From the NCBI GenBank assembly GCA_002714255.1, contig PAWW01000009.1, positions 61,629-66,669 on the forward strand: a stretch of 5,041 nucleotides of DNA. Reading direction: 5' to 3'. A program made the position numbers and the translations under genes. The stretch comes from Acidiferrobacteraceae bacterium. GTDB taxonomy: Bacteria > Pseudomonadota > Gammaproteobacteria > Arenicellales > UBA868. Positions 1-5,041 of this stretch are shown here, piece by piece. Each line of letters begins with the position of its first letter. Within the stretch, counting starts at the first letter, position 1. The notes beneath the pieces are model-generated. The model was not told the origin of the DNA. It did no database searches and saw nothing but the letters and a program-made list of their open reading frames with translations.

Positions 1-1193
1 TTCTTGAACATCCTTTTCTGGAGATCCGTACCCCGCACACCCGGACCCCCGGCCGGCTTGACATCAAACCCGGCAAAAAGCCCATAGCCGCGAATGTCTG
101 TAATTAATGGTACATCGCTTAGGGCAAATATCTGATCAAGAAAATACGGGGAAAGTTCGCTCGCGCGTTCAAACAACCGATCAGTCTCGATGATATCCAT
201 CATTGCGAGTCCTGCTGCACACGCTGCCGGATGACCCGAATAAGTATAGCCGTGGCAAAATTCGACTAAACCGGGCCCAGTGGCTTCCATAATGGTGTCG
301 TGCACTCGATCGCTAACTGCGACCGCTCCCATCGGCTGGGCTGCATTGGTGATTGCCTTAGCCATGGTCATGATATCTGGCGTCACCGAAAACGCGTCTG
401 CTGCAAACGCTGTGCCGAGCCGACCGAAACCGCAAATCACTTCATCGAACACCAGTAGAATTCCGTGTTCATCACAGATTTCTCGCAACCGCTCCAGATA
501 ACCTTTCGGCGGGACTAGAACCCCGGTGGACCCTGCCACAGGCTCAACGAAACAGGCGGCGATCGTATCAGGGCCAACATTCATCGCGATACGCTGCAGA
601 TCTTCTGCCAGCTCAATACCCTCGTCAGGCTGACCCCTTACAAAACGATTTTCAGGCAACCACGTGTGGCGCATATGGGCCACCCCCGGCACACCGGGAC
701 CGAAGGCTTGGCGATTCTTAATCATGCCGCTTAGCGAAATACCGCCAAGGTTAACGCCATGATAGGCTCGCTCGCGCGACACAAAGCGTTGCCGCTGGCC
801 TTCGCCACGAGCGTAGTGGTAGGCGTAGGCCATCTTCATTGCAGTATCCACCGACTCCGAGCCCGAATTCACGAAAAAAATATGATCCAATCCATTCGGG
901 GTGAGCTGTGCCACGCGTCGAGCCAATTCAAAACTCAACGGCTGACTGAGCTGGAACGGCGGCACGTAGGCGGCTTGCTGCAACTGGGCATAAACAGCCT
1001 CGGCGATTTCGGGGCGAGAGTGACCGGCAGCACAACAAAACAGACCGGAAGACCCATCTAGAATCGCTTCGTCCTCCGGGGTATACATGTAAACCCCCTC
1101 GCCACGCACAATGATGCGCGGATCCGCCTTAAAGTCACGGTTGGCGGTAAACGGCATCCAATAGTTTTCGAGAAATTCGATATCGTACTTCAT
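1..1193 (-). CDS. tpa: Class III PLP aminotransferase, probable taurine:pyruvate aminotransferase (C-terminus cut by window edge)
   Basis: Likely role: transfers the amino group of taurine to pyruvate, giving sulfoacetaldehyde and L-alanine in the cytoplasm. Reading the minus strand from ATG at 1193 gives 397 residues with no stop before the edge. Family members have about 440-450 residues, so roughly 50 are missing, including the region of the C-terminal arginine that binds the substrate carboxylate in the omega-amino acid group. Seen: WMPFTANR near residue 12, a GSGSE-type phosphate-binding turn (NSGSES, 109-114), YHG at 144-146, FVEPVAGS (215-222), the PLP-ring aspartate D250 in FDEVICGFGR, the Schiff-base lysine K279 in MAKAITN, and HGYTYSGHP (314-322). 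The start is supported by AGGAGG ten bases upstream. It is divergent from ald-xsc, whose products use both of its products. The sequence most resembles beta-alanine/omega-amino acid:pyruvate aminotransferases, so beta-alanine or hypotaurine are alternative substrates. The fold is certain; taurine specificity is inferred from context. Confidence 0.85.
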   Translation of the reverse strand, partial: MKYDIEFLENYWMPFTANRDFKADPRIIVRGEGVYMYTPEDEAILDGSSGLFCCAAGHSRPEIAEAVYAQLQQAAYVPPFQLSQPLSFELARRVAQLTPNGLDHIFFVNSGSESVDTAMKMAYAYHYARGEGQRQRFVSRERAYHGVNLGGISLSGMIKNRQAFGPGVPGVAHMRHTWLPENRFVRGQPDEGIELAEDLQRIAMNVGPDTIAACFVEPVAGSTGVLVPPKGYLERLREICDEHGILLVFDEVICGFGRLGTAFAADAFSVTPDIMTMAKAITNAAQPMGAVAVSDRVHDTIMEATGPGLVEFCHGYTYSGHPAACAAGLAMMDIIETDRLFERASELSPYFLDQIFALSDVPLITDIRGYGLFAGFDVKPAGGPGVRGTDLQKRMFK

Positions 1194-1203
1194 CCTGATC
1201 CGG

Positions 1204-1209
1204 CCTCCT
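1204..1209 (-). promoter_or_regulatory. Shine-Dalgarno site of the aminotransferase gene
   Basis: The minus strand reads AGGAGG, a perfect anti-16S match, with ten bases between it and the ATG at 1193-1191. This fixes the start codon and the short N-terminus (MKYDIEFLENYWMPF). Confidence 0.8.
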
Positions 1210-1286
1210 GGCGTATGGCGATCTTCAACCATGGCGGGCCCCCTCAAACGAGGCAGCTCGGGCTTCGACCATGCCCACTGTAACGC

Positions 1287-1315
1287 AGGATACGCATTCA
1301 ACGCACCCCGGACAA
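1287..1315 (-). promoter_or_regulatory. Candidate sigma-70 promoter for the aminotransferase gene
   Basis: On the minus strand TTGTCC (1315-1310) and TATCCT (1292-1287) are separated by 17 bases; each matches four of six consensus positions. Transcription would start near 1280 and leave a leader of about 87 bases before the ATG at 1193. It is the best pair I found by eye in this region, but the match is weak and could be chance. Confidence 0.3.
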
Positions 1316-1342
1316 TCGAATGCAAACCGACACTACCGAAGA

Positions 1343-1370
1343 GCGAGCGCATGCACTATATTTCGCTCGC
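1343..1370. repeat. Inverted repeat in the control region (7-bp arms, 14-base spacer)
   Basis: GCGAGCG at 1343-1349 is the exact reverse complement of CGCTCGC at 1364-1370. The 14-base spacer carries the TATATT hexamer (1357-1362), which matches five of six positions of a -10 box on the plus strand and reads TATAGT on the minus strand. The position over a possible -10 element fits an operator, although no good -35 box stands at the proper distance. An RNA hairpin or chance in GC-rich sequence are alternatives. Confidence 0.35.
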
Positions 1371-1405
1371 ACCATTAGCTCCTCACTAATTCGACACCCC
1401 CATGA

Positions 1406-1432
1406 CTAACTGGCTTAACTGACCCACCTAAC
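1406..1432 (+). repeat. CTAAC/TTAAC direct repeats immediately upstream of ald
   Basis: CTAAC occurs at 1406-1410 and 1428-1432 and TTAAC at 1415-1419. The first and second units share the longer core TAACTG, at 1407-1412 and 1416-1421, spaced nine bases apart. A related CTAAT lies at 1386-1390. The last copy ends two bases before the ald start codon. They may be a regulator site or only low-complexity sequence. Confidence 0.3.
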
Positions 1433-1433
1433 T

Positions 1434-2546
1434 ATGCACATCGGCGTACCCAAAGAAACCAAAAATCACGAATATCGCGTCGGGCTCTCTCCGTCAAGCG
1501 TTCGTGAAATCGTTAGTCATGGCCACCAGATCGTTGTAGAGCAACAAGCCGGCGAAGGGATTGGTGCATCCGATGCGGATTACCGCTCGGCAGGCGCTAC
1601 GGTCACTGGGAATGTTGCCGGGCTTTTTAACGACTGCGACATGATTGTCAAAGTCAAAGAGCCGCAGGCCGATGAACGCGAAATGTTGCACGAGGGGCAG
1701 ATACTTTTTACCTACCTTCATCTGGCGCCCGATCCGGAACAAACCGAGGACCTGGTTAAAAGTGGTGCAACCTGCATTGCCTACGAAACAGTCACGTCAC
1801 CACACGGCGGACTACCACTGCTCGCTCCTATGTCCAAAGTCGCCGGCCGCATGGCCATTCAAGCAGGTGCTCACTGCCTGGAACAACCCCATGGCGGGCT
1901 GGGTATGCTGCTGGGTGGTGTGCCCGGAGTCCCACCCGCCAAAGTCGTCATTCTCGGCAGTGGAGTGGTCGGTACCCATGCCACGCACATGGCGGTTGGT
2001 ATGGGTGCCGATGTTTGGGTCCTTGACCGCGATCCGGACGCGCTCGAGAATCACTGGCGCCAATTTGGCCGAAGTACTAACACCATATTTTCCACTCAAG
2101 ACGCGATCGAACAACATGTGACGCAGGCTGACCTGGTGATTGGCGGTGTGCTGATTCCTGGCTCATCCGCACCTAAACTTGTGTCTAGAGATCTCGTCAA
2201 AGCCATGAAACGGGGCTCAGTCATCGTCGATGTAGCAATTGACCAAGGTGGCTGTGTAGAAACATCACGACCTACCACGCACGATGATCCGACCTTTGTT
2301 ATCGACGGGGTCATCCATTACTGCGTCGCCAATATGCCCGGCGGCGTGCCACGCACGTCGACCTATGCACTGAATAATGTGACCTTACCGCATGTCCTCA
2401 CATTGGCTAACAAGGGCTGGCGCCAGGCCCTGCGCCACGATGCGCATCTGCGCGATGGCCTTAATGTCCACGCGGGACAGATCACGTGCCAGGAAGTTGC
2501 TGACAGCCTTGGTTACCCTTATGTCGCCGCAAAAGACCTTCTGTAG
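1434..2546 (+). CDS. ald: Alanine dehydrogenase (NAD-dependent)
   Basis: Catalyses L-alanine + NAD+ + H2O to pyruvate + NH4+ + NADH in the cytoplasm. Here it would recycle the alanine made by the neighbouring aminotransferase and return pyruvate as amino acceptor. The 370 residues match the usual family length of about 371. Seen: N-terminal [20 protein letters not shown], with R15, K75 (VKVKEP) and H96 (YLHLAPD) at the substrate-binding and catalytic positions known from the family; the Rossmann motif GSGVVG at 175-180; D198 ending the second beta strand, for the NAD ribose; and the catalytic D270 in VDVAIDQGG. The glycine-rich segment [14 protein letters not shown] (153-166) precedes the NAD domain. 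The N-terminus aligns with the family, so the ATG at 1434 is right, although no Shine-Dalgarno site is visible (preceding bases CCCACCTAACT). It is followed after 76 bp by xsc on the same strand, probably in one operon. No key residue is missing. Confidence 0.96.
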   Translation: MHIGVPKETKNHEYRVGLSPSSVREIVSHGHQIVVEQQAGEGIGASDADYRSAGATVTGNVAGLFNDCDMIVKVKEPQADEREMLHEGQILFTYLHLAPDPEQTEDLVKSGATCIAYETVTSPHGGLPLLAPMSKVAGRMAIQAGAHCLEQPHGGLGMLLGGVPGVPPAKVVILGSGVVGTHATHMAVGMGADVWVLDRDPDALENHWRQFGRSTNTIFSTQDAIEQHVTQADLVIGGVLIPGSSAPKLVSRDLVKAMKRGSVIVDVAIDQGGCVETSRPTTHDDPTFVIDGVIHYCVANMPGGVPRTSTYALNNVTLPHVLTLANKGWRQALRHDAHLRDGLNVHAGQITCQEVADSLGYPYVAAKDLL

Positions 2547-2563
2547 CGCTATACCCGATGATC

Positions 2564-2592
2564 CTTACACCGAATAAAACACCTGCTAACAT
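2564..2592 (+). promoter_or_regulatory. Possible weak promoter in the ald-xsc gap
   Basis: CTTACA (2564-2569) and TAACAT (2587-2592) stand 17 bases apart, each matching four of six sigma-70 consensus positions. Transcription would begin near 2599, about 24 bases before the xsc ATG and ahead of its Shine-Dalgarno site. The 76-bp gap is long enough for a promoter. The match is weak, and simple read-through from ald is at least as likely. Confidence 0.25.
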
Positions 2593-2607
2593 GATGCCGG
2601 CATACTT

Positions 2608-2613
2608 AGGGAG
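2608..2613 (+). promoter_or_regulatory. Shine-Dalgarno site of xsc
   Basis: AGGGAG lies nine bases before the ATG at 2623. A second in-frame ATG at 2632 (residue 4) would be 18 bases from this site, so 2623 is preferred. Confidence 0.7.
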
Positions 2614-2622
2614 ACTAATCCA

Positions 2623-4377
2623 ATGACTCGAATGACCCCCAGCGAAGCGTTCGTTGAAACTCTGGCCGCCCACGGCGTCACTGATATCTTCGGCATCATG
2701 GGTTCAGCCTTCATGGATGCCATGGATATCTTCGAACCCGCTGGCATCCGCTTTATCCCCGTGTGCCATGAACAAGGATCAGCGCATATGGCCGATGGCT
2801 ACGCCCGCATCAGCGGGCGTCACGGCGTGTGCACGGGCCAGAATGGTCCAGGCGTCAGCAACAGTGTGACGGCCATAGCGGCGGCGTTTTGGGCCCATTC
2901 GCCGGTAGTGATTATTACGCCGGAAACCGGCACCATGGGCATGGGGCTAGGTGGGTTTCAGGAAGCTAACCAGCTGCCCATGTTTCAGGAATTCACCAAG
3001 TATCAGGGCCACGTCAACAATCCAGCGCGGATGGCCGAATTTACTGCACGTTGTTTTGACCGCGCGCAGTCAGAACTCGGTCCCACGCAACTGAATATTC
3101 CGCGTGACTACTTTTACGGTGACATTAACGTCAACATTCCCCAACCCCGTCCGCTTGACCGGGGTCCCGGTGGGACGCAGAGCCTTAACGATGCAGCAGA
3201 CCGGCTGGCGAAAGCCAAATTTCCCGTCATTATCTCGGGTGGCGGCGTGGTTATGGCTGACGGCGTTGACGCCTGTAAGGCCCTGGCTGAACGACTGGGC
3301 GCTCCTGTGGTCAACAGTTACCTGCACAACGATTCTTTCCCGGCCAGTCACCCACTTTGGTGTGGGCCTTTGGGTTACCAAGGCTCGAAAGCCGGTATGA
3401 AACTGATGAGCCGGGCCGATGTCGTGCTGGCACTGGGCACTCGCCTTGGGCCTTTTGGGACACTGCCCCAGTACGGCATGGAGTATTGGCCCAATGACGC
3501 GGAAATTATCCAAGTCGATGCGGATCACAAGATGCTGGGCCTGGTCAAGGATATTACCGTGGGTATCTGCGGCGACGCCAAAGCAGCAGCACAGGCACTG
3601 CTTGAGCGACTGCAAGATCGAACACTCGACAGTGACTCCACCACCGGCGAACGTGGCCAAACCATTCAGGCTGAAAAAGCGGCGTGGGAGAAGGAACTTG
3701 ATGAGTGGATCCATGAAAATGATGAATGGAGCCTTCAGATAATAAAAGAAGCGGGCGAAGGCGAACTGCATCCGCGCCAGGTCTTGCGAGAACTCGAAAA
3801 AGCGATGCCTGCTGATGTCATGGTCTCGACCGACATCGGCAACATCAATGCGATCTCTAACAGTTATTTGCGTTTCGAGCGCCCCAGAAGCTTTCTGGCA
3901 CCGATGAGCTTTGGTAACTGCGGCTACGCTCTGCCAACTATTATTGGCGCCAAAGTCGCAGCGCCTGAACGACCCGCAATCGCCTACTCAGGTGATGGTG
4001 CTTGGACCATGAGCATGGTTGAAACGATGACCTGTGTCAGACATAAGATCCCGATCACCGCAGTGGTTTTCCATAACAAACAGTGGGGGGCTGAGAAAAA
4101 GAATCAGGTGGACTTTTATGGCAAACGGTTTGTGGCCGGTGAACTCCAAAACCAGGACTTTGCTTCCATCGCGAGGGCCATGGGTGCCGAAGGCGTCAAT
4201 GTGAGTCGACTTGAAGAGGTTGGGCCGGCACTTGAAAAAGCGATTGATGCTCAGATGAACGCAGGCGTCACCACGATTATCGAAATCATGTGCACGAAGG
4301 AATTGGGGGATCCGTTTAGACGCGACGCGCTAAGCATCCCGGTCCGACATCTGGACAAATACAAACAGTATGTCTGA
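2623..4377 (+). CDS. xsc: Sulfoacetaldehyde acetyltransferase (ThDP-dependent)
   Basis: Catalyses sulfoacetaldehyde + phosphate to acetyl phosphate + sulfite (EC 2.3.3.15), the desulfonating step of taurine and related C2 sulfonate degradation, in the cytoplasm. The 584 residues agree with the family. Layout: N-terminal ThDP pyrimidine-binding domain (about 5-170), with the catalytic glutamate E50 in PVCHEQGSAHMADGYAR and GQNGPGVSN at 72-80; central domain (about 190-325), with VIISGGGVV at 202-210; C-terminal diphosphate-binding domain (about 385-560), with the metal/ThDP motif SGDGAW (456-461) closing at N485 in FHNKQWGAEKKNQ. The stretches FGIMGSAFMDAMDIF and ETGTMGMGLGGFQEANQ look typical of Xsc rather than acetolactate synthase. 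It lies downstream of ald and near the aminotransferase that would make its substrate. Acetyl phosphate would normally go to acetyl-CoA by phosphotransacetylase, which is not in this window. No defect is seen. Confidence 0.96.
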   Translation: MTRMTPSEAFVETLAAHGVTDIFGIMGSAFMDAMDIFEPAGIRFIPVCHEQGSAHMADGYARISGRHGVCTGQNGPGVSNSVTAIAAAFWAHSPVVIITPETGTMGMGLGGFQEANQLPMFQEFTKYQGHVNNPARMAEFTARCFDRAQSELGPTQLNIPRDYFYGDINVNIPQPRPLDRGPGGTQSLNDAADRLAKAKFPVIISGGGVVMADGVDACKALAERLGAPVVNSYLHNDSFPASHPLWCGPLGYQGSKAGMKLMSRADVVLALGTRLGPFGTLPQYGMEYWPNDAEIIQVDADHKMLGLVKDITVGICGDAKAAAQALLERLQDRTLDSDSTTGERGQTIQAEKAAWEKELDEWIHENDEWSLQIIKEAGEGELHPRQVLRELEKAMPADVMVSTDIGNINAISNSYLRFERPRSFLAPMSFGNCGYALPTIIGAKVAAPERPAIAYSGDGAWTMSMVETMTCVRHKIPITAVVFHNKQWGAEKKNQVDFYGKRFVAGELQNQDFASIARAMGAEGVNVSRLEEVGPALEKAIDAQMNAGVTTIIEIMCTKELGDPFRRDALSIPVRHLDKYKQYV

Positions 4378-4396
4378 GTTGTCTTCTGAGACAATA
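4378..4396 (+). other. Short stem-loop directly after the xsc stop
   Basis: TTGTCT (4379-4384) pairs perfectly with AGACAA (4389-4394) around a TCTG loop, with a possible extra G-U pair at 4378/4395. It begins one base after the xsc TGA. There is no T-run after it, so it is not a standard intrinsic terminator. It could protect the 3' end of the mRNA or be chance. Confidence 0.3.
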
Positions 4397-4436
4397 GACA
4401 AGGAATACTTACTGTCAATGTAGTCTTGCGAATCAC

Positions 4437-4459
4437 GAGGGTGCCATCACGGCACCCTC
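4437..4459. terminator. Perfect 9-bp GC-rich hairpin between convergent xsc and lptG
   Basis: GAGGGTGCC (4437-4445) and GGCACCCTC (4451-4459) are exact reverse complements around a five-base loop (ATCAC). The hairpin lies 60 bp past the xsc stop and about 50 bp past the lptG stop, a good place for a shared bidirectional terminator. Neither side has a T-tract, so it would be an atypical intrinsic terminator or a 3'-end-stabilising structure next to Rho-dependent termination. Confidence 0.5.
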
Positions 4460-4509
4460 ATCTGCGCCTGTCTCGTTCGTGTTGTGAAACGCCTTAACCA
4501 TGGAGTGGC

Positions 4510-5041
4510 TCACAGTACCCGCCGGTACATCATCATCGCAATGCCCAAAAATGTCACTGACGGCAGCGTAGCCCCAAGCAATGGCGGCACACCGTGAACC
4601 AACACCACGTAACCAAATACCTGACTGAAAAAGAAAAACGACAATCCCATTAAACTCCCAAGAAAAAGATTGCGCCCCATGGTGCCGGCTCGAATACTCC
4701 CAAGGACAAATGGAATGGCGAGGACCACCATGACCGCGGTTGAAACCGGCAACATCCACTTGCCCCAGTAGGCCAGTTCAGAGGCTCGCGTGTCCTGATG
4801 GTTGCGTTTCAGATGACCGATGTACTTTCGCAACTGCGCCATTGATAACTGGGCCGGCTGAACCGCAAACATCTTCATCATCTCCTGTGTCACGCTTGTC
4901 TGCCAGACTTGACGATCAGAATCTTTGATCTCCACAAAGCCCTCATCATCGATAATTGTTGTGTTGACGTTGCTCATCTGCCAGGCACCCTCAACAAAGC
5001 TTGCCACCTCGGCATCAACCAACGAGTGCAATCGATCATGG
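4510..5041 (-). CDS. lptG: LPS export ABC transporter permease LptG, C-terminal half (5' end beyond window)
   Basis: LptG is an inner-membrane permease of the LptB2FGC exporter, which extracts lipopolysaccharide from the inner membrane and drives it across the periplasm. The frame is open to the right edge and gives 176 residues, about half of the usual 350-360; a TTG at 5031 is internal and not the true start. Seen, numbered from the edge: the end of the periplasmic beta-jellyroll (about 1-50), the linker LSMAQLRKYIGHLKRNHQD (65-83), the ELAYWGKWMLP coupling region (88-98), and three hydrophobic helices at about 96-116, 125-149 and 154-172. These correspond to TM4-6, with PFVLGSIRAG (110-119) and VFGYVVLVHGVPPLLGATLP (141-160), both characteristic of LptG. 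It ends in TGA at 4512-4510. LptF normally precedes it, which would be outside the window to the right. It is convergent with xsc and functionally unrelated to it. LptF is the alternative, but the GVPPLLGATLP ending favours LptG. Confidence 0.9.
   Translation of the reverse strand, partial: HDRLHSLVDAEVASFVEGAWQMSNVNTTIIDDEGFVEIKDSDRQVWQTSVTQEMMKMFAVQPAQLSMAQLRKYIGHLKRNHQDTRASELAYWGKWMLPVSTAVMVVLAIPFVLGSIRAGTMGRNLFLGSLMGLSFFFFSQVFGYVVLVHGVPPLLGATLPSVTFLGIAMMMYRRVL

Larger units (their letters stand above)
1194..1433. promoter_or_regulatory. Divergent intergenic control region between aminotransferase and ald-xsc
   Basis: These 240 bp separate the two divergent transcription units and must hold the promoters for both, unless ald is read through from elsewhere. 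No conserved gene is visible here. It contains a candidate promoter facing the aminotransferase, an AT-rich TATATT hexamer at 1357-1362, a 7-bp inverted repeat around that hexamer, and several CTAAC/TTAAC units just before ald. Shared use of one region would suit co-regulation by a single taurine-responsive regulator. TauR of the MocR/GntR family does this in other bacteria, but no such regulator is encoded in the window. Confidence 0.6.

Noticed and set aside
280..1061. Plus-strand frames of 73 and 100 residues (280-501, 759-1061)
   Set aside because: Both are antisense to the class III aminotransferase, whose PLP motifs are intact on the minus strand.
1402..1422. Six-codon frame MTNWLN ending 11 bases before ald, as a possible leader peptide
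   Set aside because: It has no ribosome site, no run of one regulatory amino acid and no attenuator-like hairpins after it; most likely chance.
1645..2121. 158-residue plus-strand frame inside ald
   Set aside because: Overlaps ald in another frame; every expected Ald catalytic residue is in the 1434-2546 frame, so this is a shadow.
3070..3771. 233-residue open frame on the minus strand inside xsc
   Set aside because: It lies wholly antisense to the certain xsc gene, its translation shows no recognisable domain, and such frames are common opposite GC-rich codons.
2623..4377. Acetolactate synthase or another ThDP enzyme instead of Xsc
   Set aside because: Shared ThDP motifs are expected, but the stretches around residues 21-36 and 101-117 and the ald/aminotransferase neighbours fit Xsc specifically.
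4433..4759. 108-residue minus-strand frame overlapping the lptG end
   Set aside because: It overlaps the C-terminal helices of LptG in another frame and covers the intergenic hairpin; no family resemblance seen.
5029..5031. TTG as the start of a 173-residue protein at the right edge
   Set aside because: The frame continues open to the window edge and the visible part is only the C-terminal half of LptG, so the true start is outside.

Overview
The window appears to come from the chromosome of a Gram-negative bacterium. The right edge encodes the C-terminal half of LptG, a permease of the lipopolysaccharide exporter, which places it among LPS-bearing bacteria. The gene style and the taurine-type genes fit a gammaproteobacterium, possibly marine, but that placement is inference.

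Layout, left to right: (1) positions 1-1193, minus strand, a class III PLP aminotransferase truncated by the left edge (397 residues visible, C-terminus missing); (2) a 240-bp divergent control region, 1194-1433; (3) ald, alanine dehydrogenase, plus strand, 1434-2546; (4) a 76-bp gap, then xsc, sulfoacetaldehyde acetyltransferase, plus strand, 2623-4377; (5) a 132-bp convergent intergenic region with a perfect 9-bp GC-rich hairpin; (6) the 3' part of lptG, minus strand, 4510-5041, running off the right edge.

The first three genes form the core of the transaminating route of taurine (C2 sulfonate) dissimilation. The aminotransferase would move the amino group of taurine to pyruvate, giving sulfoacetaldehyde and alanine. 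Ald oxidatively deaminates alanine, regenerating pyruvate and releasing ammonium and NADH. Xsc cleaves sulfoacetaldehyde with phosphate to acetyl phosphate and sulfite. Ald and Xsc are assigned with high confidence from family-specific catalytic residues. The taurine specificity of the aminotransferase rests on its neighbours, because its own sequence looks like the omega-amino acid (beta-alanine):pyruvate aminotransferase group.

No regulator (TauR), taurine transporter, phosphotransacetylase or sulfite-handling gene lies in the window. LptG has no functional link to the pathway and marks the start of a neighbouring housekeeping region. I see no mobile element, CRISPR array, tRNA or rRNA, and no convincing previously undescribed system. 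The points most worth a second look are the aminotransferase subtype and the control region, including the apparent lack of a Shine-Dalgarno site before ald.
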